Source: Limnoperna fortunei
Lineage: Eukaryota; Mollusca; Bivalvia; Mytilida; Modiolidae
Assembly: GCA_944474755.1 (NCBI GenBank)
Contig: OX104119.1
Location: 1,284,575-1,348,574, forward strand
Length of the DNA: 64,000 nucleotides
Direction: 5' to 3'
The notes under the pieces were generated by a model that was given only the letters and a program-made list of their open reading frames with translations, was not told the origin of the DNA and made no database searches. Each line of letters opens with the position of its first letter. Positions within the stretch are counted from its first letter, which is position 1. The translations under genes and the position numbers were made by a program. This document shows positions 1 through 12,200 of the stretch, piece by piece.

Positions 1-2285
1 CAACATGGATATTTGTTGTAGTAATTACTATACTAAGAGTCATCTATGAATGTAAATAGAGTGATCAATTTCAATAAAGTACAGAAAAATATCACAGATC
101 TGTTTACAATGTAACTATGGCACCAACTCGGTAAAATGAAAACATGAATGACAGATTTATTGAGTACAAACAAGTCTACAAAAATTCTACCTACCAAGAT
201 TTTCCCGATATTTAATTTATCTGTAATTTGCAACATTTTCTTTTGATGTGAGCCAATTGATAATGATCGTTAATGATTGCCACAGCAATCTGACTCTGGT
301 ACAAAAATAATAGGCGAGTCCATTACTGGGCATGCATGACTAATCCCGAAGGAATCATTCAGACAAAATAGTTACTTTGAAAATGTTGTTCTAGCAGTTG
401 ATTAAGATTTTTATTTGAACATTTTATTATGGATTTCAGATATAAAGTTGGCTATATATAACAGATAAATTACAAGGCCTGTATGTAGCAGACACAGAAG
501 CTATTATGTAGCTCTTTTGAATTTAGTTTTTATGTCTGCCGAGCTACAAAGTGGCCCCATTGCTCATAATGGAGCAAATACACAGGGATTTATACATATT
601 TCCTTGTTTTAAACTGCTGTCTTGGTTAAATGAATAATTATTTTCCTTTCTCATCCATTCCGCTGGCATTTCTACAACTCTAAATACTTTATTTTAAATC
701 CTTTTTGTATCTCCGCCAGAAAAAAAAAATTCAAAGAACCTACTTTATTCCAGCTAATAGCAGACAATAAAATGACTTGACTGAAAAACAAAATGCTTAT
801 TTCAGTAAATCCTATGACCATCCAACACATCAATATACTAGTAAATATGCCATTTCATAACAGTATCAATTGCTTTGTATATTAAGTATCATAAAAGGAG
901 AAATGTTCTTATAAGCATATCCAGGACGTACAACTAAAAAATTGTAATTACAATATGACAAATTTGTGGTTTCATATATCAACGATGTTCATTAATTATA
1001 CAGAGGAGTTCTGCAAAATAAAATGTGTAATGAATGGTAAAACTAGCCACAGGTAATAATACATAGTTATTTTTTCACCTGAGGTATAGAAATATCTCGT
1101 GACTTCCTGTTGGTGAGATTTCCTGTCTCTCGGGTGAGATAGCTTATTGTGACGTCAGTTTATTATGACATCATGGAAGTTACAGTTACGTATACACAAA
1201 TGGCACCAAACATACTGAAGAAATGCCTAAAAAATCTGCAACTCAAGTGAGAAAAAGTATCAAATCACTGGCGGAAAGTTGATTCAAGAAAATCTCAAAC
1301 ACGTGGGGCAAAGATATCTACATTGCCTCTGGATGGACAAGATATCTTTACCCTTGGGTTTGAGACTTTCTTGTCTCGCCTTTCCACTTGTGATAGATAC
1401 TATTTATCTACAAATAGCCTAATTATAGATCTCATATCCAAGTGTTATAGATACTCAAAGTTAAATAACAAAGTTTACAGAATGGGTTTGGATCAGGAGG
1501 GATAATTTCTTACATAAATAGCTTCCTCCTTGTGGTAAACAAGTTTTATCTCCCATTTGCAGTGTTATATTCTATTTCTTAGAGCAGGTACTAGTACTTT
1601 ATATTTGGATAAAAAGCAGTTTTTCTGCAATATAATCTTATTCACACATAGCAGAGCCTCTGTTCAAATTTATTATGATGTGAAAACTAATTCTGCAAAG
1701 TATTTTAGTTGCACTGGAACATTCAGGCAACATAAATTATTTAGAAAACTTAAAAGCATATTTTTTCCCCCTTCTGTTCAATACCAAATACCTGCTGTTA
1801 TGAAAGACAACTCTTGCAAATGGGAAGTAACTCTATATTCCAATAATAGGGAAAACCCCACAAATAATTATACTCGCATTATTGCATCATTATGCATTTA
1901 TACAATATACACAATATATATAATTAATTACGATCTTGTAAATGCTGTATTTTCAGATTAAAGATAATAAAATTGTAATAAATTAACATAAATATAACAT
2001 TTTAAATATTTTTCAAATTTGTTCACAAAATATGCTGACAAAACAGATATGGGGTGTATATATATAAATATAGATCATTACAGTTAATTAAGAAAACCTG
2101 AATAATAGGCATTCATTTCTAAAACCATAGCACCAAACAAAAACTTTATATCACTACACAGATAGTTGAAACTGTGGTACCTCTTGGTTGACATTAAAAA
2201 AATGTTATTTATGAATTTTATAGATTTATCATTTATATGTATTTTTGGGCAATTTTTAACACAACAAGTATGGACTGTGAGCACG
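1..2285. other. AT-rich sequence downstream of RECK, no gene recognised
   Basis: I see no convincing coding exon on either strand; the short open frames (for example 1557-1961) lack family features and codon structure. Part may be RECK 3' UTR. A small foldback is at 1285-1373. No polyadenylation signal could be assigned with confidence. Confidence 0.5.
1285..1373. repeat. imperfect hairpin / small foldback
   Basis: The arm starting caagaaaatctcaaac (1285-1319) pairs with a reverse complement ending gggtttgagactttcttg (1340-1373) around a loop of about 20 nt. Related gagat/cttgtctc words lie at 1100-1140, suggesting a small foldback element family. Confidence 0.6.
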
Positions 2286-2525
2286 CTCACAAAGTGATAC
2301 CCCCCACTTCACCTCAAGTCCAATTATCTCCACTGAATAATATCCGACAGCGACGAAAATTCTTCATGCACATATACATATGACGTAAAGTTTCATCAAA
2401 ATCTGTCAAGCAGTTTAGGAGAAGCGCTTGGAAGGGATGTGGACAGACGGACAGACCGACAGAGGGACAGACAGACAGGGTGATTCCTATATACCCCCCA
2501 AACTAGTTTGCGGGGGTATAATAAT
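2286..2525. repeat. dispersed repeat with degenerate GACA tract
   Basis: A block with aaaatctgtcaagcagttta, then a ggacagacggacagaccgac-like tract, then atacccccca...gcgggggtata. Similar blocks (Ca/aaatctg..., ggacggacagac..., ggtata) recur at 10375-10790, 11190-11330, 21000-21115, 50060-50425 and 53865-54060, so this is a dispersed family. Confidence 0.6.
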
Positions 2526-3048
2526 GGCAATAATGAGCAACTTAAAAATATCAGTATACCAATGTTTACATCTTGTGGAATATTAAAGAATATGTTCATA
2601 TTTGTAGAATATCACCGTTACCATGGCGATTATAGCACCTAATTTTAAGTAAACAGAGTTTTACAAGAATACAATATCTAACAATGAAAACATAAACAAA
2701 AACTGAACATAAAACCACACTCTGCAGATAAAGAAAATCACTAGCATGATTCAGAAAACAGTCACCATGGAAACAAGATGGTCACTTTTGGTTGAATTCC
2801 AACATTCTGTAAAAGTTTGTGTTCAGATTGTCAAAATTGTTCATACTTCATAACTTAAAATGTTAAGAAGAGACAAAATGCTGCAATCTTAGAATAATAA
2901 ATGACCAATATTTCCAGTTTTTTCTGTTGGTACTCCATAACTCCTGGTAATATTCCTATTCTGCTACTTGGACTGTCCCTTCTTTGGTTATTCTATGCTT
3001 TTCGTTGAGATTCAATAATTTGAAAAGTTAAATGCTTTTGTAACACCT

Positions 3049-3279
3049 TCATGAAAACGTCCGTCTGACTAAGACTATCACAAGTAATGCTGTAAGTAAA
3101 ACAGACTGATAGGGGGCACCTGCTCCGCCAGATAAGGCAGATGCTCTGGACAGTGCGGTTCCTGGAGTTCGTATTGTTGCTAATAGCAATGGTGTCATTG
3201 TTATGTATGATTTTAACAATGGACTGTCTGTTTGAATGAGGTATTCTATTCTTTCTGCCTCTTTGATACAAGCTTCAAC
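3049..3279 (-). CDS. RECK: RECK terminal coding exon (exon 19) with GPI-signal tail
   Basis: 231 nt from ttgtttag to TGA (3049-3051), 76 codons plus stop. It begins VEACIKEAERIEYLIQTDSP, matching vertebrate IEACNKEAEKIESLINSDSP. After a Ser/Gly/Ala-rich stretch (SGGAGAP), a plausible GPI attachment region, it ends with the hydrophobic segment SVLLTALLVIVLV followed by RRTFS. Human RECK likewise ends with a GPI signal. Losing this exon would give a protein lacking the anchor. Confidence 0.94.
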   Translation of the reverse strand, partial: VEACIKEAERIEYLIQTDSPLLKSYITMTPLLLATIRTPGTALSRASALSGGAGAPYQSVLLTALLVIVLVRRTFS

Positions 3280-6200
3280 CTAAACAACGCAATAAATTTT
3301 TTTTATTTCAACTGAAATAAATTAATTTACAGATTGATAAAAAGATTTTACATTCTACGTTACATTTTTCTTTGTTAATTATGTACTTCACATGATAACA
3401 AAGGTTTTAGATGCAGTATTTAGATACATTTTACCCTTGGGCCGAGTGGTTAAGGTAGTTTGTCTACTATTCATCATATGGTTTGTCAACACTGATGGTG
3501 AGACAAGGATTAATTGACAATTATTGCCATTTTATTTTAACTCCAGTAAACTAAATCAGAGTAAAGGCTTTTGTTTTAGTTATTATTGATTTTGTTGTTG
3601 CTGTCCATATGTCAAAGAAGTATTCAACGTGATCTTTGGAAAAATAGCAAAATGTGAAAAATTATAACAGTAATTATAACTTTACAAATGTAGGTGAGCC
3701 TTTCATCACATATTAATTTTTACCTGTAGTTTGCTAGGTGAGGCTGTCACAGATTTATATTTACCTGTAGTTTGCTAGGCGAGGCTGTCACAGGTTTATA
3801 TTTACCTGTAGTTTGCTAGGCAAGGCTGTCACAGGTTTATATTTACCTGTAGTGTGCTAGGCGAGGCTGTCACAGGTTTATATTTACCTGTAGTTTGTTA
3901 GGTGAGGCTGTCACAGGTTTATATTTACCTGTAGTTTGCTAGGTGAGGCTGTCACAGATTTATATTTACCTGTAGTTTGCTAGTTGAGGCTGTCACAGAT
4001 TTATATTTACCTGTAGTTTGCTAGGTGAGGCTGTCACAGATTTATATTTACCTGTAGTTTGCTAGTTGAGGCTGTCACAGATTTATATTTACCTGTAGTT
4101 TGCTAGGTGAGGCTGTCACAGGTTTATATTTACCTGTAGTTTGCTAGGTGAGGCTGTCACAGGTTTATATTTACCTGTAGTTTGCTAGGTGAGGCTGTCA
4201 CAGATTTATATTTACCTGTAGTTTGCTAATTGAGGCTGTCAAAGATTTATATTTACCTGTAGTTTGCTAGGTGAGGCTGTCACAGGTTTATATTTACCTG
4301 TAGTTTGCTAGGTGAGGCTGTTACAGGTTTATATTTACCTGTAGTTTGCTAGGTGAGGCTGTCACAGATTTATATTTACCTGTAGTTTGCTAGGCAAGGC
4401 TGTCACAGGTTTATATTTACCTGTAGTTTGCTAGGTGAGGCTGTCACAAGTTTATATTTACCTGTAGTTCGCTAGGTGAGGCTGTCACAGATTTATATTT
4501 ACCTGTAGTTTGCTAGTTGAGGCTGTCACAGATTTATATTTACCTGTACTTTGCTAGGTGAGGCTGTCACAGGTTTATATTTACCTGTAGTTTGCTAGGT
4601 GAGGCTGTCACAGGTTTATATTTACCTGTAGTTTGCTAGGTGAGGCTGTTACAGGTTTATATTTACCTGTAGTTTGCTAGGTGAGGCTGTCACAGGTTTA
4701 TATTTACCTGTAGTTTGCTAGGTGAGGCTGTCACAGGTTTATATTTACCTGTAGTTTGCTAGGTGAGGCTGTCACAGGTTTATATTTACCTGTAGTTTGC
4801 TAGGTGTGGCAGATTTATATTTACCTGTAGTTTGCTAGGTGAGGCTGTCACAGGTTTATATTTACCTGTAGTTTGCTAGGTGAGGCTGTTACAGGTTTAT
4901 ATTTACCTGTAGTTTGCTAGGTGAGGCTGTCACAGGTTTATATTTACCTGTAGTTTGCTAGGTGAGGCTGTCACAGGTTTATATTTACCTGTAGTTTGCT
5001 AGGTGAGGCTGTCACAGGTTTATATTTACCTGTAGTTTGCTAGGTGTGGCAGATTTATATTTACCTGTAGTTTGCTAGGTGAGGCTGTCACAGGTTTATA
5101 TTTACCTGTAGTTTGCTAGGCGAGGCTGTCACAGATTTATATTTACCTGTAGTTTTCTAGGTGAGGCTGTCACAGATTTATATTTACCTGTAGTTTGCTA
5201 GGTGAGGCTGTCACAGATTTATATTTACCTGTAGTTTGCTAGGTGAGGCTGTCACAGGTTTATATTTACCTGTAGTTTGCTAGGTGAGGCTGTCACAGAT
5301 TTATATTTACCTGTAGTTTGCTAGGTGAGGCTGTCACAGATTTATATTTACCTGTAGTTTGCTAGGTGAGGCTGTCACAGATTTATATTTACCTGTAGTT
5401 TGCTAGGTGAGGCTGTCACAGGTTTATATTTACCTGTAGTTTGCTAGGTGAGGCTGTCACAGATTTATATTTACCTGTAGTTTGCTAGGTGAGGCTGTCA
5501 CAGGTTTATATTTACCTGTAGTTTGCTAGGTGAGGCTGTCACAGATTTATATTTACCTGTAGTTTGCTAGGTGAGGCTGTCACAGATTTATATTTACCTG
5601 TAGTTTGCTAGGTGAGGCTGTCACAGATTTATATTTACCTGTAGTTTGCTAGGTGAGGCTGTCACAGATTTATATTTACCTGTAGTTTGCTAGGTGAGGC
5701 TGTCACAGATTTATATTTACCTGTAGTTTGCTAGGTGAGGCTGTCACAGGTTTATATTTAACTGTAGTTTGCTAGGTGAGGCTGTCACAGGTTTATATTT
5801 ACCTGTAGTTTGCTAGGCGAGGCTGTCACAGGTTTATATTTACCTGTAGTTTGCTAGGTGAGGCTGTCACAGATTTATATTTACCTGTAGTTTGCTAGGT
5901 GAGGCTGTCACAGGTTTATATTTACCTGTAGTTTGCTAGGTGAGGCTGTCACAGATTTATATTTACCTGTAGTTTGCTAGGTGAGGCTGTTACAGGTTTA
6001 TATTTACCTGTAGTTTGCTAGGTGAGGCTGTCACAGATTTATATTTACCTGTAGTTTGCTAGGTGAGGCTGTCACAGGTTTATATTTACCTGTAGTTTGC
6101 TAGGTGAGGCTGTCACAGATTTATATTTACCTGTAGTTTGCTAGGTGAGGCTGTTACAGGTTTATATTTACCTGTAGTTTGCTAGGTGAGGCTGTAACAG

Positions 6201-9200
6201 GTTTATATTTACCTGTAGTTTGCTAGGTGAGGCTGTTACAGGTTTATATTTACCTGTAGTTTGCTAGGTGAGGCTGTCACAGATTTATATTTACCTGTAG
6301 TTTGCTAGGTGAGGCTGTCACAGGTTTATATTTACCTGTAGTTTGCTAGGTGAGGCTGTCACAGATTTATATTTACCTGTAGTTTGCTAGGTGAGGCTGT
6401 CACAGGTTTATATTTACCTGTAGTTTGCTAGGTGAGGCTGTCACAGGTTTATATTTACCTGTAGTTTGCTAGGTGAGGCTGTCACAGGTTTATATTTACC
6501 TGTAGTTTGCTAGGCGAGGCTGTCACAGGTTTATATTTACCTGTAGTTTGCTAGGTGAGGCTGTCACAGGTTTATATTTACCTGTAGTTTGCTAGGTGAG
6601 GCTGGCACAGATTTATATTTACCTGTAGTTTGCTAGGTGAGGCTGTCACAGGTTTTTATTTACCTGTAGTTTGCTAGGTGAGGCTGTCACAGATTTATAT
6701 TTACCTGTAGTTTGCTAGGTGAGGCTGTCACAGATTTATATTTACCTGTAGTTTTCTAGGTGAGGCTGTCACAGATTTATATTTACCTGTAGTTTGCTAG
6801 GTGAGGCTGTCACAGGTTTTTATTTACCTGTAGTTTGCTAGGTGAGGCTGTCACAGGTTTATATTTACCTGTAGTTTGCTAGGTGAGGCTGTCACAGATT
6901 TATATTTACCTGTAGTTTGCTAGGTGAGGCTGTCACAGATTTATATTTACCTGTAGTTTGCTAGGTGAGGCTGTCACAGGTTTATATTTACCTGTAGTTT
7001 GCTAGGTGAGGCTGTCACAGGTTTATATTTACCTGTAGTTTGCTAGGTGAGGCTGTCACAGGTTTATATTTACCTGTAGTTTGCTAGGTGAGGCTGTCAC
7101 AGGTTTATATTTACCTGTAGTTTGCTAGGTGAGGCTGTCACAGATTTATATTTACCTGTAGTTTGCTAGGTGAGGCTGTCACATATTTATATTTACCTGT
7201 AGTTTGCTAGGTGAGGCTGTCACATATTTATATTTACCTGTAGTTTGCTAGGTGAGGCTGTCACAGATTTATATTTACCTGTAGTTTGCTAGGTGAGGCT
7301 GTCACATATTTATATTTACCTGTAGTTTGCTAGGTGAGGCTGTCACATATTTATATTTACCTGTAGTTTGCTAGGTGAGGCTGTCACATATTTATATTTA
7401 CCTGTAGTTTGCTAGGTGAGGCTGTCACAGGTTTATATTTACCTGTAGTTTGCTAGGCGAGGCTGTCACAGGTTTATATTTACCTGTAGTTTGCTAGGCG
7501 AGGCTGTCACAGATTTATATTTACCTGTAGTTTGCTAGGTGTGGCAGATTTATATTTACCTGTAGTTTGCTAGGCGAGGCTGTCACAGATTTATATTTAC
7601 CTGTAGTTTGCTAGGTGAGGCTGTCACAGGTTTATATTTACCTGTAGTTTGCTAGGTGAGGCTGGCACAGATTTATATTTACCTGTAGTTTGCTAGGTGA
7701 GGCTGTCACAGGTTTATATTTACCTGTAGTTTGCTAGGTGAGGCTGTCACAGGTTTATATTTACCTGTAGTTTGCTAGGTGAGGCTGTCACAGGTTTATA
7801 TTTACCTGTAGTTTGCTAGGTGAGGCTGTCACAGGTTTATATTTACCTGTAGTTTGCTAGGTGAGGCTGTCACAGATTTATATTTACCTGTAGTTTGCTA
7901 GGTGAGGCTGTCACATATTTATATTTACCTGTAGTTTGCTAGGTGAGGCTGTCACATATTTATATTTACCTGTAGTTTGCTAGGTGAGGCTGTCACAGAT
8001 TTATATTTACCTGTAGTTTGCTAGGTGAGGCTGTCACATATTTATATTTACCTGTAGTTTGCTAGGTGAGGCTGTCACATATTTATATTTACCTGTAGTT
8101 TGCTAGGTGAGGCTGTCACATATTTATATTTACCTGTAGTTTGCTAGGTGAGGCTGTCACATATTTATATTTACCTGTAGTTTGCTAGGTGAGGCTGTCA
8201 CATATTTATATTTACCTGTAGTTTGCTAGGTGAGGCTGTCACAGGTTTATATTTACCTGTAGTTTGCTAGGTGAGGCTGTCACAGATTTATATTTACCTG
8301 TAGTTTGCTAGGTGAGGCTGTCACAGGTTTATATTTACCTGTAGTTTGCTAGGTGAGGCTGTCACAGGTTTATATTTACCTGTAGTTTGCTAGGTGAGGC
8401 TGGCACAGGTTTATATTTACCTGTAGTTTGCTAGGTGAGGCTGTCACAGATTTATATTTACCTGTAGTTTGCTAGGTGAGGCTGTCACAGATTTATATTT
8501 ACCTGTAGTTTGCTAGGTGAGGCTGTCACAGATTTATATTTACCTGTAGTTTGCTAGGTGAGGCTGTCACAGATTTATATTTACCTGTAGTTTGCTAGGT
8601 GAGGCTGTCACAGATTTATATTTACCTGTAGTTTGCTAGGTGAGGCTGTCACAGATTTATATTTACCTGTAGTTTGCTAGGTGAGGCTGTCACAGATTTA
8701 TATTTACCTGTAGTTTGCTAGGTGAGGCTGTCACAGATTTATATTTACCTGTAGTTTGCTAGGTGAGGCTGTCACAGATTTATATTTACCTGTAGTTTGC
8801 TAGGTGAGGCTGTCACATATTTATATTTACCTGTAGTTTGCTAGGTGAGGCTGTCACATATTTATATTTACCTGTAGTTTGCTAGGTGAGGCTGTCACAG
8901 GTTTATATTTACCTGTAGTTTGCTAGGTGAGGCTGTCACAGGTTTATATTTACCTGTAGTTTGCTAGGTGAGGCTGTCACAGGTTTATATTTACCTGTAG
9001 TTTGCTAGGTGAGGCTGTCACAGGTTTATATTTACCTGTAGTTTGCTAGGTGAGGCTGTCACAGGTTTATATTTACCTGTAGTTTGCTAGGTGAGGCTGG
9101 CACAGGTTTATATTTACCTGTAGTTTGCTAGGTGAGGCTGTCACAGATTTATATTTACCTGTAGTTTGCTAGGTGAGGCTGTCACAGATTTATATTTACC

Positions 9201-12200
9201 TGTAGTTTGCTAGGTGAGGCTGTCACAGATTTATATTTACCTGTAGTTTGCTAGGTGAGGCTGTCACAGGTTTATATTTACCTGTAGTTTGCTAGGTGAG
9301 GCTGTCACAGGTTTATATTTACCTGTAGTTTGCTAGGTGAGGCTGTCACAGATTTATATTTACCTGTAGTTTGCTAGTTGAGGCTGTCACAGATTTATAT
9401 TTACCTGTAGTTTGCTAGGTGAGGCTGTCACAGATTTATATTTACCTGTAGTTTGCTAGGTGAGGCTGTCACAGGTTTATATTTACCTGTAGTTTGCTAG
9501 GTGAGGCTGTCACAGGTTTATATTTACCTGTAGTTTGCTAGGTGAGGCTGTCACAGATTTATATTTACCTGTAGTTTTCTAGGTGAGGCTGTCACAGATT
9601 TATATTTACCTGTAGTTTGCTAGGTGAGGCTGTCACAGATTTATATTTACCTGTAGTTTTCTAGGTGAGGCTGTCACAGATTTATATTTACCTGTAGTTT
9701 GCTAGGTGAGGCTGTCACAGGTTTAACTAAAACCACAAGGTCTGATTCTACATTGAGGTAGCCAAAGACATCACATTCTCTCACCATTAACTGGCGGGAG
9801 AGAATTTCTAAGATATTGTTGACTGTGATTGGTCCAGCTGTTGGTGCTGACGACACAACATCTGCTTGATCAACACTGTACAACATCCGTAATTCTGCAG
9901 CTAAAATTAAAATAATGAATTTCTAAAATGCTATTGACAGTGAATGGTCCCACTGTTGGTGCTGACGACAGAACATCCGTAATTCTGCCGCTAAAATTGA
10001 AATAAACAATCAATTCCAAGCTGCTGAAACAGCTTGTGATATTACCAAAAAACAACTGTACTCTGTTTTGACTGGCCAGCAGTGCTTCAGATGGCCCAAA
10101 CGCTAATTGAAAGATCAGACTATAATTTATGTTACGGTTAGTGTTCCCTCCTTTACTAGTATATTAACGCTTTGTTCATATCATCTCTCTTGAAGCAAAG
10201 TTTTTTCATGTAAAGAGCAAATGACTTATTTGATAACAAAATATTTGCATATTACAAACTAGGATAAGTCGATCTAGTGGTCACTGATACCATGGCTTAA
10301 ATTGTGTGTGTGTGTAAAAATGTTAATGCTGTTTTTTGTAAACTGGTGAAATTGGTCTTTGATGGAATTCTTCAAGCTTCAATAGGTTTCTCAGCTACCT
10401 GATATGTAATAATGTCATTGAAATCAAATGCAAACTTTTCGAGCTATTGTCTGAAAACTTTTTTTTTTGCAAAAAGTTCTAACATGTTCTGTCAAACGTG
10501 AACTTGAAATTTCATGGATTTCCCCTCAAAATCGAATAGACTTCTGATCCTCTTAATATGAAACTATATCCCAAAGTTTCAATAAAATTAAATGCAAACT
10601 TTTTGAGCTTTTGTCCAGAGTTTCTTAAATTGTTTTAGCAATCCAACTATATCCCAAAGTTTCATTGACAGCAAATTCAAACATTTTGAGTTAATGTCCG
10701 TAAACATCTTTTTGGTAAAAAAATGTTTTTGTCGACTTTGATCTTGACCTTTGACAGAATTCTTCTTACCCACCTGATATGTTACAATATTCTGGGACCA
10801 CAATGCTGGACCCACAGAGCAGCCCAGCCGTCCCCGGTGGCGGATAGGGGAGACCCTCTTGTTGGGGGTTTGTCAGGTCATAATACAGAAAGCCTGGCAG
10901 CGGACCATAGTGGGTAACGTGTTTGGAGAGTGCCACGCTCCTGGCACCATAAAGACCCCTTTTGTAGATTTCGAAAAAGAGTAGGCTCATTGTAGCTGCT
11001 ACAAAAGGTTCAATTCTCCAACCCTATCCAATACTCCGTTCTTTTCCAGCGGCAGTCAAAATTATGTTCCCCTTGTCCCATCCTACCCCTTTTTCCATTG
11101 ATTTATTGTTTGTTAACTTGCTCTCATCCTGAATATAGCAAAAATACAGCTCGCTGGACGTAAAGCAAACATCCAATCAATCAATCAATGTTACAATATT
11201 CCAAAGTTTCACTGATATCAGATGCACGCTTTTTTTTAAAATATCGTCCAGAAACCAAATTTGGAGAGATAAACAGACAGACAGACATGAGAACCCATAT
11301 ATACCCTGATGCTTGTAGAGTGGGGTATAAAAAACGTAGTAAGACTCATTTAAGAACAAGTCTGTTATGGCACACAAAAACAATGGTCAGCTGGAAGTCA
11401 AAGAAATACTTAAGTAGGGAAGACCTCATACAAACACTGGTCCAACTGTGTCTCCACTTACCACAAACTGGACAACATCCTCCAGGAGGAATTATTGGCT
11501 AACAGTCTGTACTTACCACAAACTGGACAACATCCTCCAGGAGGAATTATTGGCTAACAGTCTGTACTTACCACAAACTGGACAACATTTTCCAGGAGGA
11601 ATTATTGGCTAACAGTCTGTACTTACCACAAACTGGACAACATCCTCCAGGAGGAATTATTGGCTAACAGTCTGTACTTACCACAAACTGGACAACATCC
11701 TCCAGGAGGAATTATTGGCTAACAGTCTGTACTTACCACAAACTGGACAACATCCTCCAGGAGGAATTATTGGCTAACAGCCTCCACTTACCACAAACTG
11801 GACAACATCCTCCAGGAGGAATTATTGGCTAACAGTCTGTACTTACCACAAACTGGACAACATCCTCCAGGAGGAATTATTGGCTAACAGTCTGTACTTA
11901 CCACAAACTGGACAACATCCTCCAGGAGGAATTATTGGCTAACAGTCTCCACTTACCACAAACTGGACAACATCCTCCAGGAGGAATTATTGGCTAACAG
12001 TCTCCACTTACCACAAACTGGACAACATCCTCCAGGAGGAATTATTGGCTAACAGCCTCCACTTACCACAAACTGGACAACATCCTCCAGGAGGAATTAT
12101 TGGCTGAAAGTCTGTACTTACCACAAACTGGACAACATCCTCCAGGAGGAATTATTGGCTAACAGTCTCCACTTACCACAAACTGGACAACATCCTCCAG

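Noticed and set aside
1323..1961. Short plus-strand frames (60 and 134 codons) as genes downstream of RECK
   Set aside because: No recognisable domain, biased toward AT-rich chance composition, and one overlaps a foldback.
3718..9724. CRISPR array
   Set aside because: Repeats are directly adjacent with no unique spacers, the gene context is eukaryotic, and the unit is explained by exon 18 and its donor.
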